Assembly (NCBI RefSeq): GCF_000757425.2
Contig: NZ_JPKR02000004.1
Location: forward strand, 558,001-622,000
Origin: Tatumella morbirosei
GTDB taxonomy: Bacteria > Pseudomonadota > Gammaproteobacteria > Enterobacterales > Enterobacteriaceae
DNA length: 64,000 nucleotides
Direction: 5' to 3'
Shown here: piece by piece, positions 44,715 to 55,009 of the stretch
Layout of the letters: each line of letters begins with the position of its first letter
Numbering within the stretch: the first letter of the stretch is position 1
The notes under the pieces: model-generated
The model's database searches: none
The model's input: only the letters and a program-made list of their open reading frames with translations
Told to the model about the DNA's origin: nothing
Position numbers and translations under genes: made by a program

Positions 44715-47700
44715 CCAGGACCTGTTGGCAGCTCCAGTTTACTGTAGCCTAGCCCGTTGACCTTGATGACGCGGATTTGCAACGGGATTCGCTCTTTCAT
44801 GGCCTCTACATGGCTGATGACCCCGATGGTTTTACCGCTGGCGTTCAGGCTGTCCAGAGCATCCAGAGCGACATCCAGTGTCTGCCCGTCCAGAGTGCCA
44901 AAACCCTCATCCAGAAACAGCGACTCAATGCGATTTTTATCGCTGACCAGATCTGACAATGCCAGCGCCAGCGCCAGACTGACCAGAAAGCTTTCGCCGC
45001 CTGACAGTGTGCGGGTATCACGCTGATTATCTGCCTGCCAGGTATCAATCACCGACAGCTCCAGAGCATCCGTTGCCTGACGTTGCAATAAATAGCGGCC
45101 ATGCAGGCGCGCCAGTTGCTGATTAGCCAGCCACACCAGATGATCCAGTGTCAGTCCCTGAGCAAAGCGGCGGAATACCGATCCGGTGGCTGAGCCAATC
45201 AGGCGGTTAAGATGATCCCAGTCGGCGAGTAACCGCTGCTGTTGGCTGATTTGCGCCAGTAACTGTTGCTGATGCTGCCGGTAGCGGTTATCCGCGTGCA
45301 GTCTCTCGCCGATTTCTCCCTGCTGATGCAGATTTTCTTTCAGTTGCTGATGTAATGTCTGCTGTTGTTGCTCCAGGAGCGTAATTTCCTGTTGGCTTAG
45401 TTCCGGACGTTGCAGCAGATGCTGCTGTTCGGCTTCAATCGCCTGGAGTTGCAGAATATCGGCCTGGCGCAGTGACTGGTCCAGTTGCTCAAGTTGCTGA
45501 CGAAGTACAGTGGCTTCATGTTCGTCCAGCAGGGCATCGCTGAATGCCTGACGATTGCTGAATCCCTGGTGTTGCAGAGCAGCATCGAACTCTCGCTCAG
45601 TATCTGAGGTTTGTGCATTCAGGCGAACGATTTGTTGTTCCAACTGGTTGTGCTGACCATTGTGCAGGCTGAGCTGATCCCGGGTTTGTTGCCATTGATG
45701 TTGCAGCTTGCGTACCTGTTGTTCCTGCTGCTGTAGCTGGTCGTGCATCGTCTGGCGGGCGGTAATGACCTGCTGATCGCCGAACAGTTGCTGCCGCTGC
45801 CGGCGCAGCTCCTCCAGTGCAGTGAACTGCTGTGCGGCGGTCTCTTCTGCCTGCTGTACGGCGTTTTTCTGCCGGGTGAGCTCCAGTTGCAGACTTTCCA
45901 GCAGAGACGTCAGCCGGATATGTTCAGATTCACTGTCACGGAGTTGTTTTTCATTCTGCTGCCAGTCACCCCAAAGTTGATGTTGCTCTGAAAACCATCG
46001 TTCAGCATCATGGCTCTGTTCCGGCAGATCCAGAGAGTACTGGCAAATATCAGTGCGCAATTGTTCTGAGCGTTCAGCGGCCTGTGCTACGGCCTGACGG
46101 TGACGTTCACTTAACTCGAGGCTCTTTTTCTGACTATTGTCCAGTTGCTGATTCAGCAAACTTAATTGTTGTTGATGTTGCTGTAATTTCTCCCGGCAGA
46201 GATACATCGCTTCCCGTGCCTGTTGACAGGCCTGCACAGCCGCTTCCCGTTGCTGTAACTGTTGGCGGGTAACGGCTTCCTGCTGGTCGAGGGTTTGAAT
46301 CTGTTGCTTAAGTGCGCTGTGGTCACTGAATTCGATATTGATGTGGCTGCTGAGGGTCAGTTGCTGCCATTCCCGACCCAGGGTTTCCAGCTCAGTACTC
46401 AGCGTATTGATCTCAGTTTGCAGTTGCTGAGTGCGTAGTTGTGCCTGCATCAGCGCTGTTTTCTGTTGGATACCCTGTTCCTGAAGTGTGGCAACACACT
46501 GCTCCAGGCGTTTTCTTTCCTGCTGATTTTCATCCGGTTGTAACTGGCGATAGTGTTCCACCGAAGGATGTTCACAGGACCCACAAAGTGGACAGGGCTG
46601 TCCGGCAGTCAGTTGGTCACGTAATACCGAAAGATTGGCAATTTTAGCCTCAAGTTCACACAGCGTGGTGACGGCCTGCAATTGCTTTTTCTCCGTCTGA
46701 TAATGACGACGAAATTGTTCGAGCGATTGCTCATCGCTGGTGATTTGCTGGTTTAACCGTGAGTGTTCCTGTCGCAGACGATCCTGTTGCTGTTGCAGTG
46801 GGACTGCTTTTGAGTCCAGAAGTAACAGTTGCTGGAGGAGATGACGCTGTGTCTGAGAATGTTCAAGCGAGTGACGTAATCCGTCCGTGGCGGCCTCTGC
46901 TTCCAGTGCCTGCTGCTGCTTTTCACGCAGTTGGAAAGCCTCTGTCGCTATGGTTTCATCTTTTTGACGCGGCTGAATCTGTTGATTCAGTTCTGTCAGT
47001 GACTTTTGCAGTACGGCTGTCTGTTGCTGATGTTCCTTTAATTGCCGGTCAGTTTCCAGTACATCCTGTTGTTGCTGTTGCCACCCGGTCAGACGGTGTT
47101 GCCAGAGCTGTAAATGCGCGCCATAGCTGGCAACCCCCTGGTGAGTTTCCCGCCATTGTTGCCATTGCTCTCTCTGCTGGCCGAGCGCTGCTGATTGCTG
47201 AACAACGGTGTTGTGCTGCTGAATTAACGGTGCCAGTTGTTGCTGAAGTGAGTTCAGTTGCTGGCGACTGTGGTCGTACTGCTGCTGCCCGGTGGCAATT
47301 TGCTGATCCAATGGGATCACCTGCCCGGTCAGCAATGTTTCCTGTTGTTGTTGCTGTTCCCGCAATTGCTGAAGTGCGGATTCAGCCTGTTGATACTGAC
47401 TCACCGACTGTTGTTGTAATGCTTCTGCATGGTTTAGTTGCTGCTGTGAGGCGAGTTGCTGAGCCGTGAGTTGCTGCTGTTCCTGCTGCTGGCGTAGCAA
47501 TTGCTGCCAGATGCCACGCACTTTTTCTGCCGGTTCACTGGTGGCCAGACGCTGTCTCTCTGGGGCGGCCTGCTGCCATCGCAGGGTGATTGCCTGATGT
47601 TCCTGCTCACGTTGCAGGCGTTTGCCCGTCAGTACCTGGTGTTGCTGCAGCCATTGCTGTGCCTGACTAATCAACAGGCTCTCCTGTTGTAGTTGCTGCT

Positions 47701-48394
47701 CCTGTTGCTGCAGGTCCGTCTGTTGCCGGCTAAGCTTAACGCGGGTTTCTTCATCCAGTAACAGAATGCCGGAAGCACCGGCCTGCAGATTGTCCAGTTG
47801 CTGACGTAGCTGCTTGTGCTTTTCGAACACTGCCTGTGATATTTGTCCGTAAATTTCGGTGCCGGTCAGTTCTTCCAGCAATTCTGCCCGCTCTGCAGAA
47901 GGTGCATTCAAAAAAGCGGCAAACTGACCCTGAGATAACATCATGGAGCGGGTGAAACGCTGGAAATTCAGCCCCGAAAGTTGCTCAGTGATCCGCAACT
48001 TATCCTGGATTTTGTCAGCGACGATAACATTATCTTCGCAGCGCGCCAGCTCAACCCGTGGGGGCTGAAGTTTACCGTTGTGCTGGCCCCGGGCCCTGTT
48101 CTGGCTCCAGAAGGCCCGCCAGGCCTGGCCTTTAATTTCGAATTCGACTTCTGCCAGGCACTCACTGGTGCCGCGGGACATCAGTTCATTCTGGGTTGGG
48201 GTGACCGGGCCGAGCCGTGGCGTTTGGTGGTAGAGCGCGAGGCAAATAGCATCCAGCAGGGTAGTCTTACCTGCGCCGGTATCGCCAGTGATGGCAAACA
48301 GACCGTTACCGGCGAACGGTGACTGACGAAAATCGATAGTCCATTCGCCACGTAAAGCATTAAGGTTTTTGAATCGCAGGCTCAGTATTTTCAT
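44711..48394 (-). CDS. sbcC: Exonuclease subunit SbcC (glutamine-rich, extended coil)
   Basis: SbcC with SbcD cleaves hairpins and protein-blocked DNA ends. The 1227-residue protein has Walker A GDTGAGKTT near the N-terminus, a zinc-hook CPLC at Cys601-Cys604 and the C-terminal signature LSGGESFLVSLALAL with Walker B SLFLDEGFG. E. coli SbcC is about 1048 residues, so this one is unusually long. The extra length is in the coiled-coil arms, which are very rich in glutamine (for example LRQQQEQQQLTAQQLASQQQ). Its start overlaps the sbcD stop (ATGA). Confidence 0.95.
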   Translation of the reverse strand: MKILSLRFKNLNALRGEWTIDFRQSPFAGNGLFAITGDTGAGKTTLLDAICLALYHQTPRLGPVTPTQNELMSRGTSECLAEVEFEIKGQAWRAFWSQNRARGQHNGKLQPPRVELARCEDNVIVADKIQDKLRITEQLSGLNFQRFTRSMMLSQGQFAAFLNAPSAERAELLEELTGTEIYGQISQAVFEKHKQLRQQLDNLQAGASGILLLDEETRVKLSRQQTDLQQQEQQLQQESLLISQAQQWLQQHQVLTGKRLQREQEHQAITLRWQQAAPERQRLATSEPAEKVRGIWQQLLRQQQEQQQLTAQQLASQQQLNHAEALQQQSVSQYQQAESALQQLREQQQQQETLLTGQVIPLDQQIATGQQQYDHSRQQLNSLQQQLAPLIQQHNTVVQQSAALGQQREQWQQWRETHQGVASYGAHLQLWQHRLTGWQQQQQDVLETDRQLKEHQQQTAVLQKSLTELNQQIQPRQKDETIATEAFQLREKQQQALEAEAATDGLRHSLEHSQTQRHLLQQLLLLDSKAVPLQQQQDRLRQEHSRLNQQITSDEQSLEQFRRHYQTEKKQLQAVTTLCELEAKIANLSVLRDQLTAGQPCPLCGSCEHPSVEHYRQLQPDENQQERKRLEQCVATLQEQGIQQKTALMQAQLRTQQLQTEINTLSTELETLGREWQQLTLSSHINIEFSDHSALKQQIQTLDQQEAVTRQQLQQREAAVQACQQAREAMYLCREKLQQHQQQLSLLNQQLDNSQKKSLELSERHRQAVAQAAERSEQLRTDICQYSLDLPEQSHDAERWFSEQHQLWGDWQQNEKQLRDSESEHIRLTSLLESLQLELTRQKNAVQQAEETAAQQFTALEELRRQRQQLFGDQQVITARQTMHDQLQQQEQQVRKLQHQWQQTRDQLSLHNGQHNQLEQQIVRLNAQTSDTEREFDAALQHQGFSNRQAFSDALLDEHEATVLRQQLEQLDQSLRQADILQLQAIEAEQQHLLQRPELSQQEITLLEQQQQTLHQQLKENLHQQGEIGERLHADNRYRQHQQQLLAQISQQQRLLADWDHLNRLIGSATGSVFRRFAQGLTLDHLVWLANQQLARLHGRYLLQRQATDALELSVIDTWQADNQRDTRTLSGGESFLVSLALALALSDLVSDKNRIESLFLDEGFGTLDGQTLDVALDALDSLNASGKTIGVISHVEAMKERIPLQIRVIKVNGLGYSKLELPTGPG

Positions 48395-49629
48395 TTGCAG
48401 TCCTGCTCCTGTACGGCATGTTGTACCTGTTCCAGAGTCTGCAGGTAAAGGGTAAGCAGCCGCTGGCGATCCGCTTCCGGTAGCTGTTGTTCCAGCTCCA
48501 GACGGCGCATAAACACCTCTTCTGCCGTTAATTCATTTAACGTTTCATTCTCCATCCGTTGAATACCCGCCGTCGAACGTTCACGACTGCGTCGTAACAG
48601 TAATACTTCAGCTGGCTTACCGGAGACTAAAGCTTCAATGCGTTGTTGTAAGTCACTCAGATAGTCCTGCTGCGTGACCTCGATATCCAGCCACACCGGC
48701 CGCCCGCTGTCATCACGGGTCACTGCATTGAGCTGTGTTTCAATCTCTTCCAGCGAACCTTTCAGGGTCTGCATGGGCTGAAAACAGGGGATCGGCAGAG
48801 TGGTCACCGTCAGTGGCTGACCAGGACCACATTCGACCAGACAGACACTCTTCTCTGAGCCAGGTTCGTCGAAACTCAGCGCAATCGGTGAACCGCTATA
48901 ACGAATATGCGTTTGCCCGCCGACCTGTTGTGGCCGATGGATATGCCCCAGAGCAATATAATCGGCGGGAGGAAAGGCAGAGGCAGGGAAGGCATCCAGA
49001 CTACCGATATAGATATCCCGAACGGATTCGCTGCTGCGGGTACCCAGTGCTGTCAGATGTCCGGTGGCTATCACGGGTAATTCAGGTTGCCCCAGCTCAA
49101 CCCGCAGCCTGAGTGCGGCGTCATAACACTGCCGGTAGTGATCAGTGATGGCCTGCAACAGGTTTTGTTGTTTCTGCTGGCTATCCAGCCCGGCCTGGCT
49201 TAACTGAATATCCCTTGGGCGCAGATAGGGGATGGCACAGAGCACAGCTGCGGGATTCTGTTGCTTATCGCGAAGAATCACCAGTTGATTGCTGATGTCT
49301 GTGCCGGCACTGGCGATCACCCGGGTATTCAGGCACGCCAGCAGTTCCCTTGATTCGTTGAGCATTGCAACCGAATCATGATTCCCGGCCAGAATGATCA
49401 ACTGACAACCGGTCTGCTGTAACGCAACGACAAAGTGATTGTAAATTTCCCGGGCATAACTGGGGGGCGAACCGGTATCAAATATATCTCCGGCAACGAT
49501 CAGAACATCAACCCGGAGGTCGGTGATTTGCTGCAATAACCAGTCGAGAAAAGACTGATGTTCATAAGCCCTGCTACGGGTATAAAAAAACTGACCCAGA
49601 TGCCAGTCAGAGGTATGGATAATTTTCAT
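48391..49629 (-). CDS. sbcD: Exonuclease subunit SbcD
   Basis: SbcD is the Mre11-like nuclease partner of SbcC. The 412-residue protein has all phosphoesterase motifs: DWHLGQ (II), GDIFDTG, GNHDSV and GHIHRPQ. It overlaps sbcC by 4 bases and is divergent from phoB with a Pho box in between, as in E. coli. Confidence 0.97.
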   Translation of the reverse strand: MKIIHTSDWHLGQFFYTRSRAYEHQSFLDWLLQQITDLRVDVLIVAGDIFDTGSPPSYAREIYNHFVVALQQTGCQLIILAGNHDSVAMLNESRELLACLNTRVIASAGTDISNQLVILRDKQQNPAAVLCAIPYLRPRDIQLSQAGLDSQQKQQNLLQAITDHYRQCYDAALRLRVELGQPELPVIATGHLTALGTRSSESVRDIYIGSLDAFPASAFPPADYIALGHIHRPQQVGGQTHIRYSGSPIALSFDEPGSEKSVCLVECGPGQPLTVTTLPIPCFQPMQTLKGSLEEIETQLNAVTRDDSGRPVWLDIEVTQQDYLSDLQQRIEALVSGKPAEVLLLRRSRERSTAGIQRMENETLNELTAEEVFMRRLELEQQLPEADRQRLLTLYLQTLEQVQHAVQEQDCK

Positions 49630-49807
49630 AATGCTCCCGGTTTCACCCTGCTGAACGCAGTATACCTGTTGCCGGCCCTCGGATAAAAAAAGAGTGGTAG
49701 TGCGATGATGAAGGCACGCGGAGGGTCTGTGGCGCTCTGTGGTTAGCCATCATCAATCAGTTTTTATGACATGTTTGCAGAAAATTAGCTGGCTTTTATT
49801 CATAAAA

Positions 49808-49825
49808 CTGTCATAAAACTGACTC
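49808..49825 (+). promoter_or_regulatory. Pho box of phoBR
   Basis: CTGTCATAAAACTGACTC, preceded by a further CATAAAA, resembles the PhoB-binding repeat at E. coli phoB. CATAAT at 49825-49830 could be the -10. Autoregulation by PhoB is expected. Confidence 0.8.
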
Positions 49826-49876
49826 ATAATGGCGCCGCAACTTCGGAAATGCCCGAAGATATTCGCTGGAGAAACA

Positions 49877-50566
49877 ATGGCTAAACGCATTCTGGTCGTA
49901 GAAGATGAGGCTCCGATTCGCGAAATGTTATGTTTCGTCCTGGAGCAGAATGACTATCATCCCATCGAAGCTGAGGATTATGACAGTGCCGTAAAAAAAC
50001 TGATCGAACCCTGGCCTGATCTGATTCTGCTGGACTGGATGTTACCCGGCGGCAGTGGTATTCAGTTTATCCGCTACCTGAAGAAAGAAGCGATGACCCG
50101 GGATATTCCGGTGGTCATGCTGACAGCCAAAGGGGAAGAGGAGGATCGGGTTCGGGGGCTGGATGCCGGTGCTGATGACTATATGACCAAACCATTTTCA
50201 CCGAAAGAACTGATTGCCAGGATCAAAGCGGTGATCCGTCGTATTTCACCGACCGCGGATGATGAACTGATTGATATTCAGGGACTGACACTGGACCCCA
50301 CTTCTCATCGGGTCATGTCGGGGGAAACTCCGGTAGAAATGGGACCCACTGAATACAAATTACTGCATTTCTTTATGACTCACCCTGAACGGGTCTACAG
50401 CAGGGAACAATTGCTGAATCATGTGTGGGGGACTAATGTTTATGTGGAGGACCGGACGGTAGATGTCCATATCCGTCGTCTGCGTAAAGCCCTGGAATTT
50501 ACCGGCCATGAGCGTATGGTACAAACAGTCCGTGGTACAGGATATCGGTTCTCTGCCCGTTTCTGA
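49877..50566 (+). CDS. phoB: Phosphate response regulator PhoB
   Basis: PhoB activates the Pho regulon when phosphorylated by PhoR at low phosphate. The 229-residue protein has the receiver phospho-acceptor Asp53 in [11 protein letters not shown] and the OmpR-type winged helix with [17 protein letters not shown]. The ATG at 49877 has GGAGAAACA upstream; in-frame codons from 49829 lie in the leader. It is cotranscribed with phoR 14 bases downstream. Confidence 0.98.
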   Translation: MAKRILVVEDEAPIREMLCFVLEQNDYHPIEAEDYDSAVKKLIEPWPDLILLDWMLPGGSGIQFIRYLKKEAMTRDIPVVMLTAKGEEEDRVRGLDAGADDYMTKPFSPKELIARIKAVIRRISPTADDELIDIQGLTLDPTSHRVMSGETPVEMGPTEYKLLHFFMTHPERVYSREQLLNHVWGTNVYVEDRTVDVHIRRLRKALEFTGHERMVQTVRGTGYRFSARF

Positions 50567-50580
50567 ATGGAGTGTCACTC

Positions 50581-51897
50581 GTGCTGGACAAACTTTCGTG
50601 GCGCACCCTGTTATCTGAATTTCTGCTGGTCTGCCTGGTGGGTGGCATCGCCGGGCTAATGACCCGGCAGTTAGGCTGGTGTCTGCTGCTGGCGGTGGTG
50701 GTATTACTCTTCTGGCATTTTTTCCAGTTGATGCGTCTGTCACACTGGTTGTGGGTCGACAGAACTATTACCCCACCCACCGGCAAAGGTAGCTGGGAAC
50801 CATTGTTTCATGGCTTATACCTGATGCAGGTGCGTAATCGCCGCCGACGTGGGGAGTTACGTGATCTGATTAAACGCTTCCGCAGTGGTGCCGAATCGCT
50901 GCCGGACGGACTGATCCTGACCACCGAAGAGGGGAACATCTTCTGGTGCAACGGGCTGGCGCAACAATATCTCGGATTACGCTGGCCGGAAGATAACGGA
51001 CAAAATATCCTTAATCTGCTCCGTTATCCTGAATTTTCCCGTTACCTGCAAGCTAAAAGATTCGAAATCCCACTGACTCAGCTGCTGAATAACGGGCACC
51101 ATATGGAGTTCCGGATCATGCCCTACAGTGAAGGGCAGTGGTTGATCAGTGCCAGAGATATGACTCAGATGCGGCAACTGGAAAATATGCGGCGTCACTT
51201 TTTTGCCAATGTCAGCCATGAACTGCGCACACCACTCACGGTGATCCAGGGATATCTGGAGATGATGGAAGATAGTCAGCTGAAGGATAGTGTTTACTTC
51301 AGGGCGGTGGGGACGATGCAGGAACAGTCCCGGCGCATGGAGGGCTTGGTTAAACAGCTAATGACTTTAACCCGAATCGAGGCGGCCCCCGCACTGAATA
51401 TGAAAGAGATTGTTGATGTTCCGGCAATGCTGCATATGCTCCAGCAGGAAGCCGAAACCCTCAGTCAGGGACGGCAAAAAATCAGTTTTTCTATTGACGA
51501 AAAGCTGCGGGTGTACGGTAACGATGAACAGCTACGCAGTGCCATTTCTAACCTTATCTATAACTCCATCAATCATACCCCTGAAAACACCCACATTGAG
51601 ATTGTCTGGAAACGCACTTCAGACGGGGCTTACTTTTCAGTGTCCGATGATGGTCCCGGGATTGCCGCTGAACATATCCCTCGCCTGACCGAACGTTTCT
51701 ATCGGGTGGATAAAGCCAGATCACGCAATACCGGCGGTAGTGGTCTGGGTCTGGCGATTGTGAAACATGCGCTGGGTCACCACGGAGCCCGGTTATCCAT
51801 CACCAGTGAACCCGGATACTGTACCTGCTTCAGTTTTTCTCTGGCTGCACGGATGAATGTTCCGGCGAATGCAGCTATTGCTGTCTCCGCTGAATAA
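50581..51897 (+). CDS. phoR: Phosphate sensor histidine kinase PhoR
   Basis: PhoR phosphorylates or dephosphorylates PhoB under control of the Pst transporter and PhoU. The 438-residue protein has two N-terminal membrane segments, a PAS domain ([19 protein letters not shown]), the H-box [13 protein letters not shown] and the ATP-binding N, G1 and G2 boxes ([28 protein letters not shown]). I choose the GTG at 50581 because it aligns with E. coli MLERLSW and has GGAG 8 bases upstream; an in-frame GTG at 50572 is less well placed. Confidence 0.97.
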   Translation: MLDKLSWRTLLSEFLLVCLVGGIAGLMTRQLGWCLLLAVVVLLFWHFFQLMRLSHWLWVDRTITPPTGKGSWEPLFHGLYLMQVRNRRRRGELRDLIKRFRSGAESLPDGLILTTEEGNIFWCNGLAQQYLGLRWPEDNGQNILNLLRYPEFSRYLQAKRFEIPLTQLLNNGHHMEFRIMPYSEGQWLISARDMTQMRQLENMRRHFFANVSHELRTPLTVIQGYLEMMEDSQLKDSVYFRAVGTMQEQSRRMEGLVKQLMTLTRIEAAPALNMKEIVDVPAMLHMLQQEAETLSQGRQKISFSIDEKLRVYGNDEQLRSAISNLIYNSINHTPENTHIEIVWKRTSDGAYFSVSDDGPGIAAEHIPRLTERFYRVDKARSRNTGGSGLGLAIVKHALGHHGARLSITSEPGYCTCFSFSLAARMNVPANAAIAVSAE

Positions 51898-51902
51898 CCG
51901 GT

Positions 51903-51932
51903 TATCACCGCAGAGTCCGCTGTGCGGTGATA
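51903..51932 (+). terminator. Hairpin after phoR
   Basis: TATCACCGCA pairs perfectly with TGCGGTGATA across a 10-base loop. No T-run follows, so termination is uncertain. Confidence 0.5.
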
Positions 51933-52070
51933 GTGTGGCCGATGACACCTATCTTCTACAGAAGATTACCTGTCGATTTCACCCTCCAGATGAAATAAAT
52001 TCATGAAGAATGAGTTATATTCAATTGTCAGGCTGATTTTCTCATGCCACCCTGAAAAAATCACAGAAAT

Positions 52071-52086
52071 AGCCGTCTGGATGGCT
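52071..52086 (+). promoter_or_regulatory. Candidate MetJ tandem met box
   Basis: AGCCGTCT followed directly by GGATGGCT matches the met-box consensus AGACGTCT at 7/8 and 5/8 bases. It lies about 43 bases before a methionine-synthase-like gene, an appropriate position for an operator. The match is modest. Confidence 0.4.
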
Positions 52087-52128
52087 TAATCAGAGTCGCC
52101 GGCCTGCTCCGGCATCAGGAGAATAATT

Positions 52129-53232
52129 ATGCAAAGAACAGAGGCACCGTTTCGCGCTGATATTGTCGGGAGTTTTCTGCGTCCCGAAACGGTAAAACAG
52201 GCACGGATAGACTTTTCAGCGGGGCGTCTGGATGCCGAAGGACTGCGTAAAGCTGAAAACGACGCAATTCGTGAAGTCGTTGAGCAGCAACAGGCTGCTG
52301 GTTTACAGGTTGTGACCGACGGTGAGTTTCGCCGTGCCTGGTGGCATTTTGATTTTTTCGACGGACTGGAAGGGGTCGAACCTTTCGAAGCTGAGCAGGG
52401 GATTCAGTTTAACGGGGTGCAGACTAAGGCTCGTGGTGTGCGGGTCACCGGAAAACTGGGTTTTGGTGATCATCCTATGCTGGAGGATTTTCGTTTCCTG
52501 CAGAGTATTGCCGGTAAAAGTGTGGCGAAAATGACTATTCCCAGCCCGAGCGTGCTGCATTTCCGTGGTGGTCGTCAATATATCGATGAAACCGTCTACC
52601 CGGATTTGGCTGAATATTTTAATGATTTGGCCACGACCTGGCGTGATGCGATTCGTGCCTTTTATGATGCAGGGTGTCGTTATCTGCAACTCGACGATAC
52701 TGTCTGGGCCTATCTCTGTTCAGAAGATCAGCGTGCACAGGTCAGGGAGCGAGGGGATGATCCGCAGGTGCTGGCAGAGACTTACGCACAGGTACTGAAC
52801 AAAGCATTGATTGGTAAACCTCATGATCTGACGATCGGTCTGCATGTCTGCCGTGGGAATTTCCGTTCCACCTGGATCTCTGAGGGAGGATACGAACCGG
52901 TCGCAGAAATCCTTTTCGGTCAGGTTAATGTCGATGCGTTTTTTCTGGAATATGATAATGAACGATCCGGCGGGTTTGAGCCGTTACGCTTTATTAAACC
53001 CGGACATCAGCAGGCAGTGCTGGGATTAATTACCACCAAAGACGGTATACCGGAAGATCCTGCCCGCGTGAAGGCTCGTATTGCCGAAGCGAGCCAGTAC
53101 CTTAGCCTCGACCAGATTTGTCTGAGTCCGCAATGTGGATTTGCTTCCACCGAAGAGGGCAATAGCCTGACTGAACAGCAGCAATGGCAAAAAGTCCGCA
53201 GTGTGGTGAGTATTGCCAGCGAAGTCTGGTGA
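52129..53232 (+). CDS. MetE C-terminal-type methyltransferase
   Basis: The 367-residue protein corresponds to the catalytic C-terminal half of cobalamin-independent methionine synthase and to stand-alone YxjG/YxjH-type proteins. The zinc ligands are visible as His239 and Cys241 in GLHVCRGN, a glutamate in FLEYDNERSG and Cys336 in SPQCGF. Such short proteins transfer methyl groups to homocysteine from donors that may differ from methyl-tetrahydrofolate-triglutamate. Its place between phoBR and brnQ is not the E. coli arrangement. Confidence 0.88.
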   Translation: MQRTEAPFRADIVGSFLRPETVKQARIDFSAGRLDAEGLRKAENDAIREVVEQQQAAGLQVVTDGEFRRAWWHFDFFDGLEGVEPFEAEQGIQFNGVQTKARGVRVTGKLGFGDHPMLEDFRFLQSIAGKSVAKMTIPSPSVLHFRGGRQYIDETVYPDLAEYFNDLATTWRDAIRAFYDAGCRYLQLDDTVWAYLCSEDQRAQVRERGDDPQVLAETYAQVLNKALIGKPHDLTIGLHVCRGNFRSTWISEGGYEPVAEILFGQVNVDAFFLEYDNERSGGFEPLRFIKPGHQQAVLGLITTKDGIPEDPARVKARIAEASQYLSLDQICLSPQCGFASTEEGNSLTEQQQWQKVRSVVSIASEVW

Positions 53233-53623
53233 TTTAACGCGAAGTTGTACTACATAAGGCGCAATATTTGCGCTTTATGTGTACGTTTCATAGGATAAAT
53301 GCATGGATAGACCCTCTGTCGGACAAATAATAAACAAATCATCCTCCTTGTATAAACCATAATCCGCATATTTCCACTGCTTTTTACTCTGTATTCGGCA
53401 TTTCATACTGGTTTTCCGATCTGATATTGCCTTTCATCGCTATAAAAGTTTTACTTATGGCCGTTATCATTCAGTATCGGTGAAAAAAAATAATCCTAAT
53501 TTCACCCGGCTTTGCTGATCGGACCTGTTCTGATCCGCAATTCAGGTGAGTCATGGCTCAGAGGTGAATGATTACCAAACCCAACTTCCAGGTACTTTCA
53601 GCACATGGCGTGCAGAGTAATTT
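53233..53623. other. Long leader/intergenic region before brnQ
   Basis: About 390 bases without a gene. A stem-loop at 53252-53280 (13 bp with one G-U pair, ACATAAGGCGCAA with TTGCGCTTTATGT) probably ends the methyltransferase transcript. The rest is A/T-rich and holds the brnQ promoter; no leader peptide with branched-chain codons was found. Confidence 0.55.
53252..53280 (+). terminator. Stem-loop after the methyltransferase gene
   Basis: The 13-bp stem with loop TAT is flanked by GTAC on each side. No long T-run follows. Confidence 0.55.
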
Positions 53624-54943
53624 ATGACTAAAAGTTTAACTTCAAAAGATATCCTTGCGCTGGGCTTTATGACATTTGCCCTGTTTGTTGGCGCAGGTAA
53701 TATTATTTTCCCGCCGATGGTGGGGATTCAGGCCGGGGAACATGTCTGGACTGCGGCAATTGGTTTTCTGATTACGGCAGTAGGCCTCCCGGTACTTACA
53801 GTAATAGCACTTGCCAGAGTGGGCGGGGGGATTGATTCCCTCAGTTCACCTATTGGTAAGGCGGCCGGTCTGGTGCTGGCAACTGTCTGCTATCTGGCCG
53901 TTGGCCCGTTATTTGCCACTCCGCGTACCGCCACCGTTTCTTTCGAAATTGGTATTGCGCCGCTGGCGGGAGACGGTGCCGTCCCTCTGCTAATCTACAG
54001 CCTTATCTATTTCGCGTTGGTGATCCTGATTTCACTTTACCCGGGCAAACTGCTGGATACCGTCGGCCATTTCCTGGCGCCACTGAAAATCGTCGCCCTG
54101 GCTATTCTGGGTATTGCCGCCATTATGTGGCCGGCAGGCGGTGAAATTCCGGCGGTGGAGGCTTATCAAAATGCCGCCTTCTCGAACGGTTTCGTTAATG
54201 GTTATCTGACCATGGATACCCTGGGAGCTCTGGTGTTCGGGATCGTTATTGTTAATGCGGCCCGTTCCCGGGGTATTGAAGACCAGGGATTACTGACCCG
54301 CTACACCATGCTGGCTGGGATTATTGCGGGTATCGGTTTGACACTGGTTTACCTGTGCCTGTTCAAACTGGGTTCCGGTAGTGGTCACCTGGTGGCTCAG
54401 AGCTCAAATGGTGCAGCAATCCTGCATGCTTACGTCCAGCAGACATTTGGCAGTGGTGGCAGCCTGTTCCTGGGGGCACTGATTTTTGTTGCCTGCATGG
54501 TGACTGCCGTAGGCCTGACCTGTGCCTGTGCTGAATTTTTTGCGCAACTGCTACCATTATCTTATCGGACGCTGGTATTTATTCTTGGATTGTTCTCCAT
54601 GGTAGTGTCTAACCTGGGACTGAGTCATCTGATTCAGCTCTCTATCCCGGTACTGACCGCGATTTATCCACCTTGTATTGTGCTGGTATTGCTGAGCTTT
54701 ACCGTGCGTTGGTGGAATAAAAGCGCCCGTATTGTTGCGCCGGCCATGCTGATAAGCCTGTTGTTTGGAATAGTCGATGCAGTGAAAGGTAGTGAATTTA
54801 AAGACTTGCTGCCAGGATTCTGTCAGAATCTGCCGCTGGCCGATCAGGGATTATCATGGCTGCCTCCGACACTGGTGATTGTTCTGGTGTGTGTCATTGT
54901 TGACCGGGTGAAAGGAAGCCAGCAGGTAGAAGTACGTCAATAA
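53624..54943 (+). CDS. brnQ: Branched-chain amino-acid transporter BrnQ
   Basis: BrnQ imports leucine, isoleucine and valine with sodium or protons. The 439-residue protein begins [20 protein letters not shown] and has about 12 membrane segments, including [14 protein letters not shown]. It is followed by proY after 66 bases with a terminator in between, the same order as in E. coli. Confidence 0.97.
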   Translation: MTKSLTSKDILALGFMTFALFVGAGNIIFPPMVGIQAGEHVWTAAIGFLITAVGLPVLTVIALARVGGGIDSLSSPIGKAAGLVLATVCYLAVGPLFATPRTATVSFEIGIAPLAGDGAVPLLIYSLIYFALVILISLYPGKLLDTVGHFLAPLKIVALAILGIAAIMWPAGGEIPAVEAYQNAAFSNGFVNGYLTMDTLGALVFGIVIVNAARSRGIEDQGLLTRYTMLAGIIAGIGLTLVYLCLFKLGSGSGHLVAQSSNGAAILHAYVQQTFGSGGSLFLGALIFVACMVTAVGLTCACAEFFAQLLPLSYRTLVFILGLFSMVVSNLGLSHLIQLSIPVLTAIYPPCIVLVLLSFTVRWWNKSARIVAPAMLISLLFGIVDAVKGSEFKDLLPGFCQNLPLADQGLSWLPPTLVIVLVCVIVDRVKGSQQVEVRQ

Positions 54944-54961
54944 TCACTGCGATTGACAGGT

Positions 54962-54987
54962 AAACCACGGGCCCGCCCGTGGTTTTT
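54962..54987 (+). terminator. Terminator between brnQ and proY
   Basis: A 10-bp stem AAACCACGGG/CCCGTGGTTT with loop CCCG is followed by T-rich sequence. It lies upstream of the proY ATG at 55010, which supports that start over an upstream one. Confidence 0.85.
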
Positions 54988-55009
54988 CTTTTTACAGGTA
55001 CAGAGTGTT

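Noticed and set aside
46759-47469. A 236-residue frame on the plus strand opposite sbcC
   Set aside because: It lies entirely antisense to the glutamine-rich coil. CAG codons read on the other strand as CTG and in shifted frames as open codons, so long open frames are expected by composition. It has no ribosome site or known domain.
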